From: Chloroflexota bacterium
GTDB lineage: Bacteria > Chloroflexota > Chloroflexia > Thermomicrobiales > JADLAZ01
NCBI GenBank assembly: GCA_020849725.1
Contig: JADLAZ010000160.1
Span: 78,662 to 142,661 of the forward strand
DNA: 64,000 nt
Direction: 5' to 3'
The notes beneath the pieces are model-generated. The model saw nothing but the letters and a program-made list of their open reading frames with translations, was not told the origin of the DNA and did not search any database. Of the stretch, positions 39,883 through 47,812 are shown piece by piece; position 1 is the stretch's first letter, and each line of letters begins with the position of its first letter. Both the position numbers and the translations under genes were made by a program.

Positions 39883-41378
39883 TTCTTGGCGGTCATGTCA
39901 TTGAGCGCCTGCAGGAAGTAGACGTAGTGGCCGCGCTTGACGGTAGCGCCCTTCGACATCAGGCTGCCAGAGTTGTCAACCAGCATCTCGTCGGCGGCCT
40001 CGGCCCCCATCAGTGCTTTGACGTCGCCATAGTGCGCCGGCTCGTCGCCAGCGAACTGGCCCTCGCCACCCTTCTTCTCCTCGACGTACTCATCGTCCAG
40101 GCCGAACATGTGACCGGCCTCGTGGGCGGCGGTGTTGAACTGGACGGTCGTCGTGCCACCCATGTTCGAGATGAGGATGTCGACGCGGCGGAACTTCGGG
40201 TCAGTGCCGGCGTTCGTCTCGCCTTTGGAGACGACCTTCTGATTGGCCGTCGTCTGCCCGGCCTCGGCGTTGAACTTCGTCTGCACGGCCGCGGCGCGGT
40301 CCTTGCCAAGCTTGTCGTTGAGGCCGGCCGCGCCGCTGCTGGTGGTGCGGCCGACGAAGAACATCTCCCACTTGGCAGCGCCATCCGGGCCAAGCGTGAT
40401 CTTCTTGGCCTTGACGATATCGGCGATGGCCTTGATCTGCCCCTCCATCTCCGGCGTCAGCGCGGCGCTGTTGTTGGCGAACGACTTGACCTGGCGCACC
40501 AGCTTCTTCTCGCGGTGCTCTAGCGCCTCCGTCTCCTTAGCATCACGGATCTCCAGCGTCGAGGTGTCGCCCTGGACGAAGCTGCGGAAGCGCGGCGCCT
40601 TCTTGTCGGCCGGGCCGACCGTCGGCACCTTCTGCGCCGTCATCTTATTGTGGGCCTGGGCCGCGTCCGGCACGATCTTGACCACGATCTTCACCTTCGC
40701 CCGGTGATGGTCGAAGGTCGGTTCCTTCAGGTCCATCATGTGCTTCTCCGACCAGCCCGACTGGACGGAGCTGGCGAAGTCGGTGGCGAAGGCGGCCTTC
40801 TCAGCTGCCGTCCAGGCGAAGTCGGCACGCTGCTCGGGCGTGAAGCGGTGGGCAGCGAATGGCTCCTGGCGCATCATCGCCCGCGTGAAGTCCTTGAAGG
40901 TGATGTGGACCTTGAGCGTGATCGTCAGCACGCCCTCGGCCGGCGTTGGGCCGACCGGCAGGTAATCGGCATCGAAGCGCGGGCCGAGGTGGGTGAACTT
41001 CGGGACGGCAAAGGTGCGCGCCGGGTCGCGCGCCGGTGCGGGCGGAGCCAATGGCGTCCCAAGCGCGGGCGCGGGCGCCGGATCACGGGTCACGATCGGC
41101 GACTCGGCCGCCGGTCCGGCGCTCTGCCGGCGACCGGTGCTGGCCGGCAACAGCCGCTGCATGGCCTGATTGCCGAGCGACCGGCGCTGCTCGATCACCA
41201 ACTCGGCCGGCGGCGCGCCTGCCCGCAGCGAGCGCTGCATCGCCTGGTTGGTCAGACTCGCCGCCGGCTCGACGGTCGGTTCAGCCAACTCGACCGGCGC
41301 GACACCCGCCCCTCCCAGCACTGGGGCGGCCGGCGCCGGTCGCCGGCGAACAGGAGCCGGCCGTCTCTGCCTGGCCAT
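39867..41378 (-). CDS. eCIS-type cargo candidate: OmpA-like domain plus metzincin-like HExxH site
   Basis: 503 aa. ATG 41378 has GAGGA upstream; ATG 41390 has none. The N-terminus carries two copies of LxNQAMQRxL (residues 42-51, 68-77), the motif I know from DUF4157 and other proteins linked to extracellular contractile injection systems. The middle has WTAAEKAAFATDFASSVQSG and WSEKHMMDLKEPTFDHHRAK. About 300-400 resembles an OmpA C-terminal domain (LGKDRAAAVQTKFNAEAG, FRRVDILIS). Then AAHEAGHMFGLDDEY (H419, E420, H423): HExxHxxGxxDE, a metzincin-like zinc site. No signal peptide. No sheath, tube or baseplate genes lie in this window, so the delivery route is inferred. Confidence 0.75.
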   Translation of the reverse strand: MARQRRPAPVRRRPAPAAPVLGGAGVAPVELAEPTVEPAASLTNQAMQRSLRAGAPPAELVIEQRRSLGNQAMQRLLPASTGRRQSAGPAAESPIVTRDPAPAPALGTPLAPPAPARDPARTFAVPKFTHLGPRFDADYLPVGPTPAEGVLTITLKVHITFKDFTRAMMRQEPFAAHRFTPEQRADFAWTAAEKAAFATDFASSVQSGWSEKHMMDLKEPTFDHHRAKVKIVVKIVPDAAQAHNKMTAQKVPTVGPADKKAPRFRSFVQGDTSTLEIRDAKETEALEHREKKLVRQVKSFANNSAALTPEMEGQIKAIADIVKAKKITLGPDGAAKWEMFFVGRTTSSGAAGLNDKLGKDRAAAVQTKFNAEAGQTTANQKVVSKGETNAGTDPKFRRVDILISNMGGTTTVQFNTAAHEAGHMFGLDDEYVEEKKGGEGQFAGDEPAHYGDVKALMGAEAADEMLVDNSGSLMSKGATVKRGHYVYFLQALNDMTAKKWTVE

Positions 41379-41566
41379 CTTGGTCCTCATTCGTCGCTGC
41401 CATCGTCACCAGCGTGCGCTTATCGCGGCACATCCGGACGGCTCAGCATGATAAACGCTCGGCGGGACCTAATCTCGGCGCGAGCCCACTGGGGGTGTGG
41501 GGATGGCTTCGGCCCCGCTCGGCCACCGACCTTCCCTCACTCAGGTAGGTATGGGCTGATTGGGCC

Positions 41567-42124
41567 TCACTTGACCAGCCCCTCGGCTGCCAGTACGTCG
41601 GACCAGCCGGCAACACGCCGGACGCGCTGGTGGCGCAGCGCGACGTTGTACGGGTAGGCGAACAGGTAGACCCGCAGGCCGGCCTCGGCGTAGGCCAGCG
41701 CCTGGGTGGGGTTGTCCTCAAGGGCAACGGTGCAACCGAGCCGCAGCGCCAGGTCCGCTTTGGCCTGGGCGCGATCGACGTGGTGGATGCCCGCCAGCGG
41801 CAGACCGGCCAGCGCCAGCGCCGTCGCCGGCGCCAGATCCGGCGTGCGGTGAGTCAGGATGCTGACTGGGCCGGCAGTCGCCAACCGCCGCACTGCATCG
41901 GCGCCGTCCGCCAGCCAGGGCATCGACGGCAGCAGATCGCGGAAGCTGGTCAGCGCATGGTGAGCGTGATCGTGCGCGCACCAGGCGTACCAGTCGTAGG
42001 CGGTCATGTCATCGAGCGCGTAGCGGGTGCCAAAGCGCTCGTTGACCGTGGCCAGCATCACCATGTTCGCGTCGAAGACGACGCCGTCCAGATCGACCGC
42101 ATAGTGGTGATCGTCGCGCTGCAC
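41567..42124 (-). CDS. 5'(3')-deoxyribonucleotidase-like HAD phosphatase (NT5C family)
   Basis: 185 aa from GTG 42124, with GAGGAGG close upstream. HAD motif I DLDGVVFDANMVML (DxDGV nucleophile), then FGTRYALDDMTAYDWY, motif II around VSILTHRTPDLAPATA (Thr), and motif III/IV with DRAQAKADLALRLGCTVALE (Lys) and EDNPTQALAYAEAG (Asp). Size and motifs fit the NT5C group that removes phosphate from nucleoside monophosphates, though many bacterial members have unknown substrates. Divergent from the hydrolase gene at 42318. Confidence 0.8.
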   Translation of the reverse strand: MQRDDHHYAVDLDGVVFDANMVMLATVNERFGTRYALDDMTAYDWYAWCAHDHAHHALTSFRDLLPSMPWLADGADAVRRLATAGPVSILTHRTPDLAPATALALAGLPLAGIHHVDRAQAKADLALRLGCTVALEDNPTQALAYAEAGLRVYLFAYPYNVALRHQRVRRVAGWSDVLAAEGLVK

Positions 42125-42317
42125 AGTGCCTCCTCGCAGCTGGTCGCCCAGTCTCGCCGGCGCATGATACCGGCTGCGGACGCGTCTGTGGCAGGGTTCG
42201 GCCGCGATGCGCGGTGAACCGTCGGCCACGATGCCAGCGTATAGTCAGGTGGCGGCCGGCGCGCGGCATGCCATCATCGCTGGCGCCGGGTCACCCCGGA
42301 CACCGATCGGGACGACG

Positions 42318-43193
42318 ATGCAGGCCGCCGCCAACGCCAGCACCCTGATGACCACGCGCTACGAGACGGGCTATGGGCCTGGCCGGGTGTTGCGCACCGG
42401 CCCGGATACAGGGCTGCCGGTGGTGCTGATCCACGGCTACGCCGCGTCGGCGGCGCAGTGGCGGCCGGTGCTGCCATTTCTGGCCGATCGCCATCCGATC
42501 ATCGCGCCGGACTTACTCGGCTTTGGCGAGGCGCCCACGCCGCCGCCGCCGTACACGCCCGAGCGATGGGCCGATCAGGTGGCGCGGTTGCTGGATGCGC
42601 TGACGCTGCCGCGCGCGGTGCTGGTGGGCCATTCGCTGGGTGGGCTGGTGGCGCTGACGGCAGCGCTGCGCCACCCCGAGCGCGTCGCCGGCCTGGGTTT
42701 GATCGCCAGTCTCGGCCTGCCGGCGGCCGCGGGCACATCACCGTGGCGCGGTTTGAGCAGCCTTGGCATGCGCCTGTTGGGCGCGCCCGGTGTGGGCGAG
42801 CTGGTGTTCTGGTCGGTGCGCGGCCAGCGCCGGCTGGCCCGAGCGATGGCACTTGGGGCGTACCACGACCCGGCGCGGGCGCCGGCCGACGCGGTAGATA
42901 CCTGGCACGCGCTGATCAATCGACCCGGCGCCCACCACGCGTACATCAGCGTCGTGCGCCGGCTACCACACCTGACCGCGTCGCTGCGGCCGGGCCTGGT
43001 GACACAGCCAACGACGATCATCTGGGGCGCCAACGACCGCGGACTACCGGCCACGCTGGCCCGCGAGTTTCACCGCCTGATCCCGCACGCCGAGGTCACG
43101 ATCATTCCCGACACCGGCCACATCCCGCATAGCGAGCAACCGGCCGCCACCGCCGCCGCCCTTGCCCGCGTGCTGGGGGGTGATGAGTGGTGA
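42318..43193 (+). CDS. Alpha/beta-hydrolase
   Basis: 291 aa. LIHGYAASAAQWRPVLPFL (oxyanion HG), PDLLGFGEAPTPP, nucleophile elbow LVGHSLGGLVALTAAL (Ser in GHSLG), acid in WGANDRGLPAT (Asp), and catalytic His in IPDTGHIPHSEQP. The triad is complete. The cap domain is hydrophobic and suggests an ester, lactone or halide substrate; nothing decides which. Start ATG 42318 or ATG 42348 are both possible; neither has a strong ribosome site. Confidence 0.87.
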   Translation: MQAAANASTLMTTRYETGYGPGRVLRTGPDTGLPVVLIHGYAASAAQWRPVLPFLADRHPIIAPDLLGFGEAPTPPPPYTPERWADQVARLLDALTLPRAVLVGHSLGGLVALTAALRHPERVAGLGLIASLGLPAAAGTSPWRGLSSLGMRLLGAPGVGELVFWSVRGQRRLARAMALGAYHDPARAPADAVDTWHALINRPGAHHAYISVVRRLPHLTASLRPGLVTQPTTIIWGANDRGLPATLAREFHRLIPHAEVTIIPDTGHIPHSEQPAATAAALARVLGGDEW

Positions 43194-43213
43194 GTGGATC
43201 CGTGCCCCACTCA

Positions 43214-43639
43214 TCACTCATCATAGTCCTGGACGACCTGGACGCGGCGGCGACCCCACCGCGTCGTCGTGCGACCCCAGGCGCGGGTCGTGCGCTCGCC
43301 GATCTCGGCTTCGATCGTGACGGTGACGCGGCGCGGCGGGCCGGGTGGGCGAGCCAGCAATCCGCGGCCGGTCGGCACAATCGCTACGGCACTGGTCGTG
43401 GCCATGCGGCCGACGACGGCGCCCAACGCGACCAGACCGCCGGCGACGGCCGCGCGCGCCAGGGGACCTCGACCACCATTCCACAGCGCCGGCAGGTGAC
43501 GGGCGAGCCGCCCCGGCAGCCGGATCTGGGCCGGCGCGACCGGGGGGGGCATCAACGTGGTCGGCGGCCGCAGCACCAGCGCGCGCTCTGACTCAGCGGT
43601 ATTCGTCGCCTCGACTGCCGCGGTCGTCGGCTCATCCAT
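43214..43639 (-). CDS. Small membrane protein with basic C-terminus, unknown
   Basis: 141 aa from ATG 43639 (GGGAGGG at 5 bases). The N-terminal 60 residues are Pro/Thr/Ala-rich and low complexity. One transmembrane helix lies at LARAAVAGGLVALGAVVGRM, followed by a polar beta-prone tail: VTVTIEAEIGERTTRAWGRT, RWGRRRVQVVQDYDE. No known domain. Sits 97 bases after lepB on the same strand and could share its transcript. Confidence 0.55.
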   Translation of the reverse strand: MDEPTTAAVEATNTAESERALVLRPPTTLMPPPVAPAQIRLPGRLARHLPALWNGGRGPLARAAVAGGLVALGAVVGRMATTSAVAIVPTGRGLLARPPGPPRRVTVTIEAEIGERTTRAWGRTTTRWGRRRVQVVQDYDE

Positions 43640-43736
43640 ACTGCCCTCCCGAGAAGCGGGTGCTGCGGCGGCGCGTCGCCGTCGCCGTCGCCGGGCATGA
43701 TAGCAGGTGTGGACGGCGGAGAGCGGCGCGGCGCGG

Positions 43737-44414
43737 TCAGCGCCCGGGCGGCGCGGCGTAGGTCGCTTCGGGCAACAGGCCGACCACCGACGCCGGCCAG
43801 TACGACATCCAAGCCTTGCCGACGATGTGGTCGGCCGGCACCGTGCCGAACAAGTGGCTGTCGCTGCTGTTGTTGCGATTGTCACCGAGCACGAAGTACT
43901 CGCCCGGCCCGATCACGCGCGGGGCCATCGTGTAGGCGGCCGGCGCCTTGATGTACGGCTCGTCAACCGGCACACCGTTGACGGTGACGACGCCGGCCCG
44001 GATCGCGATCGTCTCTCCCGGCAGGCCGATGACGCGCTTGATGTACGGGCGGTCGGATGACGAGGGCGGCCACAGCACAACGATCTCACCGCGCCGTGGC
44101 GGGTGAAACAGGTAGACCTTGTCGGTCATTGCCGGCGCCTGCGGCAGCACCCGGTGGACGAGGTCGGCGTCGAGACTGAAGTAGACGGCCCGGTTCACCA
44201 GGAGGTATTGCCCGTGCTGGAGGGTCGGCGCCATGCTCAGGCCGTCGACCTTGAAGTTCAGGACCATGGCCCGCACGGCCAGGAAGATTACCAGCGTCAG
44301 GACGGCGGTCTCGATGATCTCTTTGACCAGCGACCGCGTGCGCCGGCTGCTAGTCACCGGCTCCGGCAGCGGCTGGTCGAGATGTGTCCCGGCCGAGGAT
44401 TGCCACTCGTTCAT
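43737..44414 (-). CDS. lepB: Signal peptidase I
   Basis: 225 aa. One transmembrane helix (ETAVLTLVIFLAVRAMVLNF) with the catalytic domain outside. Box B VDGLSMAPTLQHGQ holds the nucleophile Ser; box D RPYIKRVIGLPGETI holds the general-base Lys; box E reads GEYFVLGDNRNNSSDSHLFG. Cleaves Sec and Tat signal peptides, of which this window encodes many. Start ATG 44414 has GGAG at 9 bases. Divergent from the rpsP operon. Confidence 0.95.
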   Translation of the reverse strand: MNEWQSSAGTHLDQPLPEPVTSSRRTRSLVKEIIETAVLTLVIFLAVRAMVLNFKVDGLSMAPTLQHGQYLLVNRAVYFSLDADLVHRVLPQAPAMTDKVYLFHPPRRGEIVVLWPPSSSDRPYIKRVIGLPGETIAIRAGVVTVNGVPVDEPYIKAPAAYTMAPRVIGPGEYFVLGDNRNNSSDSHLFGTVPADHIVGKAWMSYWPASVVGLLPEATYAAPPGR

Positions 44415-44541
44415 GCACGCCCGCTCCGTCACCCAGACCGCACTGCCCGGGCCGTCACCATCAGTACGCTGGCGCGTCGCTCATGGTTCGCCAGCACCAG
44501 CGTGCGGCGTCGCCAGGAAGGATACCAGCCTCGGCCGGCCG

Positions 44542-44570
44542 TTGACGGTCGCTGCCGCCTGTGGCATACT
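44542..44570 (+). promoter_or_regulatory. Promoter of the rpsP-khpA-rimM operon
   Basis: TTGACG (44542-44547), 17-base spacer, CATACT (44565-44570). It lies 133 bases before rpsP. Confidence 0.65.
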
Positions 44571-44670
44571 ACCACGCGAGCTAGCCGCCCGCGTGGCCGG
44601 GTTGGTTGTGCGCGTGTGTGGACGAGGGCGAAAGCCGGGGCGGCGCCAGTCTCCCGGCTGTGGTGGTGGG

Positions 44671-44687
44671 CGGACCGTTACGGTCCG
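44671..44687 (+). promoter_or_regulatory. Leader hairpin ahead of the rpsP ribosome site
   Basis: CGGACCG (44671-44677), loop TTA, CGGTCCG (44681-44687), ending next to the AAGGGG ribosome site. A compact hairpin here could serve autoregulation by ribosomal protein or affect start-site access. Confidence 0.45.
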
Positions 44688-44702
44688 GAAGGGGTCGGCA
44701 GG

Positions 44703-44993
44703 GTGCTGAAGATTCGGCTGCGGCGCATGGGCGCGAAGCATCAGCCAAGCTACCGCCTGGTGGTGGCTGACGCGCGGTCGCCGCGCGATGGCCGGTTTGT
44801 CGATCAGATCGGCTACTACAATCCGCTGACCGACCCGGCGACCTACCGGGTTGACACCGCCAAGGCACAGCGCTGGGTCGACCACGGCGCGCAAGCGACC
44901 GAGGCGGCCGCGCGCCTGCTGCACCGATCGGGTGTCCACCTGCGGCAGCCGGTGCCGGCAGAATGGACCGGTCCCAGTACCGAGGGCGGCTGA
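44703..44993 (+). CDS. rpsP: 30S ribosomal protein S16
   Basis: 96 aa from GTG 44703 (AAGGGG at 11-12 bases). VLKIRLRRMGAKHQPSYRLV, then VADARSPRDGRFVDQIGYYN and PLTDPATYRVD are diagnostic. S16 binds 16S rRNA early in 30S assembly. The khpA start lies 2 bases after the stop, and rimM follows: the conserved rpsP-khpA-rimM order, though the usual trmD and rplS are absent after rimM. Confidence 0.96.
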   Translation: MLKIRLRRMGAKHQPSYRLVVADARSPRDGRFVDQIGYYNPLTDPATYRVDTAKAQRWVDHGAQATEAAARLLHRSGVHLRQPVPAEWTGPSTEGG

Positions 44994-44995
44994 GC

Positions 44996-45271
44996 ATGGT
45001 CGCCAGCACCCAGGATGGCTCACCCAGCCCAGAAGGTGCGGGGTTGCGCGATCTGGTCACCTACGTGGCGACGAATCTGGTCGACGACCCGGCCAGCGTC
45101 CAGGTAGCGTTGACGGAGCGCGGCCACATCGTTGAACTGCGCCTCAAGGTCGACGCCGACGAAATGGGTAAGGTCATCGGCCGCCAGGGGCGCGTGGCCA
45201 AGGCGCTGCGGGCACTGCTGGCGGCGGCAGCGACACGCTCGGGGAAGCGGGTCAACCTCGAGATTGGCTGA
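44996..45271 (+). CDS. khpA: KH-domain RNA-binding protein KhpA
   Basis: 91 aa. Single KH domain with GKVIGRQGRVAKALRALLAA (GxxG loop GRQG) after VELRLKVDADEM. KhpA binds RNA with KhpB in Gram-positives and influences ribosome assembly and cell division. The first 20 residues (VASTQDGSPSPEGA) are an extension; LRDLVTYVATNLVDDP starts the conserved part. The ATG lies 2 bases after the rpsP stop, so translation is coupled. Confidence 0.92.
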   Translation: MVASTQDGSPSPEGAGLRDLVTYVATNLVDDPASVQVALTERGHIVELRLKVDADEMGKVIGRQGRVAKALRALLAAAATRSGKRVNLEIG

Positions 45272-45335
45272 CCTGCCGCCCGCCCCGCGGCCTCGGCGGC
45301 AGCCCAAGCTGCCCCGGCCTCCCCAACCTATCCCG

Positions 45336-45848
45336 GTGTGGGGCAAACCGGAGCGCCTGATCATCGGTCGCATCCTGGCGCCGCACGGCTTCGACGGCGC
45401 CTGCCGGATGGACATCCTGACCGATTACCCAGAGCGCCTGGGCGCGCTCCGACGCGTCTACATCGGCGACGAGCCGCGCGCCCGGCGTCTCACGCGCGCT
45501 CAACTCCATCCACCCTACGCTCTCATCTGGCTGGCCGGCGTGACCGACGACATCGCCGCTGGCGCGCTTCGGGGCGCACTGGTGCGCATCGATCACGATC
45601 AGGCAGCGCCGCTGGCCGAGGGCGAGTATTATCACTGGCAACTGATCGGCGCGCGCGTCGTCGATGAGGCCGGCGCCCCGCTCGGCATCCTGATCGAAAT
45701 CATCCAGACCGGCGCCAACGACGTCTACGTGCTGCGCACGCCGGCCGGTGGCGAACTGCTGCTGCCGGCGATCGAGGACGTGGTCCGCCACGTCGACACC
45801 CAGCAGGGCGTCATCACGGCGCGGCTGCTGCCCGGGCTGAGCGAGTAG
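45336..45848 (+). CDS. rimM: Ribosome maturation factor RimM
   Basis: 170 aa from GTG 45336. N-terminal barrel: LIIGRILAPHGFDGACRMDI, LTDYPERLGALRRVYIG; then LAEGEYYHWQLIGARVVDEA and the C-terminal PRC barrel with NDVYVLRTPAGGELLLPAIE, then DVVRHVDTQQGVITARLLPG. RimM aids 16S processing and 30S head assembly together with S19. The GTG has no ribosome site; a TTG at 45264 overlapping khpA would add a Pro-rich extension. The ending LPGLSE is typical of the family. Confidence 0.93.
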   Translation: MWGKPERLIIGRILAPHGFDGACRMDILTDYPERLGALRRVYIGDEPRARRLTRAQLHPPYALIWLAGVTDDIAAGALRGALVRIDHDQAAPLAEGEYYHWQLIGARVVDEAGAPLGILIEIIQTGANDVYVLRTPAGGELLLPAIEDVVRHVDTQQGVITARLLPGLSE

Positions 45849-45869
45849 CAGCCGCGGCGCGAGCCAGGG

Positions 45870-47594
45870 TCAGTCGGTCACCCACCAGCCGGCGGCGCCG
45901 TGGCTGGCGTTGGCCGGACTGGGCGCGATGGCGCGCAGCCGTGGTCCCGCCACCAGCAGGCCGGATGGGCTGGCCAGCGGCAGCGCCGGCAGATCGGTCA
46001 GGACCGCCCGCTGCATATCGGCGTAGAGTTGCTGGCGGACGGAGCGGTCGGCCAGGCCGCGCGCCGACTGCAGCAGCCGGTCGACCTGGGCATTGCTGTA
46101 GTGGCCAAAGTTGTAGCCACCCCGGGCGGCGTGGCTCTCCCACAGCAGCCCCTGGTCGGGGTCTGGCCCCAGGTCAAGGCCGATGATCGCCGCCTCAAAA
46201 TCACCGCGCTGCAACGCATCGACGGTGGCGTCGAACGGCGCCCGGCGCGTCGTCACCGTCACGCCTAGCGCACGCCAGGCGGCGGCGACTGCATCCTGGA
46301 GCGTCGCGCGCAAGGCATTGCCCTCGTTCGTCAGCAGTGCCAGCGTCAGCGGCTGGCCGTCGCGGCGGCGCTGGCCGTCGTCGCCGCGCATCCACCCGGC
46401 CAGGTCCAGCAGCAGGCCGGCGCGGCCGAGGTCGGCCGGATAGGTCGGCTCGATGTCCGGCACGGCCGCCCACGAGCGCGGTGGCATGGTGCCGGCCGGC
46501 GCCTCGCCCAGCCCGAGCGTCGTCGCCACCGCCAGCGCCGGCCGGTCCACGGCGTGAGCCAGCGCCCGCCGCACGCGACCGTCGGCCAGCGCCGACGAGC
46601 GCGCCGCGTCCAGCTGAAACGTGAGCTGCGTCAGCGCCAGCGCACGATAGGAGAGCAGCGCCAGCGATCCGGCAGCCCGCAGGCGGTTCAGTCGCGCCGC
46701 CGTCAGCCAGGCGGGGTCCGTTTCAATCAGGTCGATCGTGCCGGCGATCAGCGCCTCCAGCAGCCCATCGACGTCGGCCACACGCCGCAGCATGAGCTGC
46801 TCCAGCGGCGGCGCGCCGGCCCAATAGCCGGTGAAGCGGCGCAGTGTGATCTGGTCCCCACCGCGACCGGCCAACTGGAACGGCCCCGCGCCGATCGGAC
46901 TGGCGCCGGCCGGCAATGCCGCCAGGCCGCCGGCCAACTGGCCGGCCGGCAAGATCGGCAGCGTCGCCAGCTCCGTCAGGAACGGTGCATACGGCTGGCG
47001 TAGCGTCATCGCCACGCCGATGTCGGCCTGCGGCGTCACCGACTGCAGGACGGCGGCCAGCGCCGCGGCCCGCGTCGACAGCCCGCGGTCGGCGGCGACG
47101 GCCTGATAGGTCGCCACGACATCGGCCGGCGTCACTGGCTGGCCGTCGTGAAATGTGAGGCCAGCCCGCAACCGGAAGGCCAGCGCGCGGCCGTCGCTGG
47201 CCACCTCCCAGCGCTCCGCCATGGCCGGCGCTGGCGCGAGCGTCGCGTCATCGACACGCAGCAGGCCGTCGCAGAGCAGCGCCGCTAGCCGCCGGCCGGC
47301 CGGGTCATCGGCCAGCAAGGGGTTGAGGCTGGCTGGCAAGCGCAGGACACCCTCGGTCGCCTGGCCACCCTGGCGGCCGGCGGGTGGCCGCGGCGTCACC
47401 GCCGCCGTAGGGCTGGCCGGGGCCGAGGTCGGTGCGGGCGGCGGGACCACCGGCGTTGCCACGGCCGGCGTCGGGCCAGGGTCGGGAGCGGGTGCGCCAC
47501 AGGCTGCCAGCAGCAGCTCCAGCAGCAGCGGCCGCCGCCCGAGCCGAGCAGCGCGCCGGCCACTGGCCCCGACCGGCGGGGTGGGTGGTTTCAT
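45870..47594 (-). CDS. ABC transporter peptide/nickel-type binding lipoprotein (family 5)
   Basis: 574 aa. Lipobox ELLLAACG near residue 33, then a Pro/Ala/Thr linker to about 75. Family 5 features: LNPLLADDPAGRRLAALLCD, LRAGLTFHDGQPVTPADVVA, SPIGAGPFQLAGRGGDQITL, and the C-terminal QDAVAAAWRALGVTVTTRRA. These proteins feed oligopeptides or other small ligands to a Dpp/Opp-like importer, but no permease or ATPase is beside it. Convergent with rimM, with 21 bases between stops. An orphan binding protein that may serve a distant importer. Confidence 0.85.
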   Translation of the reverse strand: MKPPTPPVGASGRRAARLGRRPLLLELLLAACGAPAPDPGPTPAVATPVVPPPAPTSAPASPTAAVTPRPPAGRQGGQATEGVLRLPASLNPLLADDPAGRRLAALLCDGLLRVDDATLAPAPAMAERWEVASDGRALAFRLRAGLTFHDGQPVTPADVVATYQAVAADRGLSTRAAALAAVLQSVTPQADIGVAMTLRQPYAPFLTELATLPILPAGQLAGGLAALPAGASPIGAGPFQLAGRGGDQITLRRFTGYWAGAPPLEQLMLRRVADVDGLLEALIAGTIDLIETDPAWLTAARLNRLRAAGSLALLSYRALALTQLTFQLDAARSSALADGRVRRALAHAVDRPALAVATTLGLGEAPAGTMPPRSWAAVPDIEPTYPADLGRAGLLLDLAGWMRGDDGQRRRDGQPLTLALLTNEGNALRATLQDAVAAAWRALGVTVTTRRAPFDATVDALQRGDFEAAIIGLDLGPDPDQGLLWESHAARGGYNFGHYSNAQVDRLLQSARGLADRSVRQQLYADMQRAVLTDLPALPLASPSGLLVAGPRLRAIAPSPANASHGAAGWWVTD

Positions 47595-47812
47595 CGAAGG
47601 CTGCCGGCAGGGGTGTGAAGACCCGCCCTACACCCAGTCTCCAGGAGGGAGGGTCCGGATCGGAGCGACGCAGGTTCCCCCCTGACACATGGGGCGAGAG
47701 GAGATGCCTCGACCGGCGCCAACTGGCCTCCAGGAGAGCGAGATGGTGAAGTCACCGGATTATCTCCTCTGGGTACGGCGCGGCGTTGCACCAGGCCGGC
47801 CGCCGGGGCGGC

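Noticed and set aside
47595..47812. Riboswitch upstream of the family 5 binding protein
   Set aside because: The gap holds CTCCTGGAGG and GATAAT words on the minus strand but no recognisable aptamer or terminator/anti-terminator pair.
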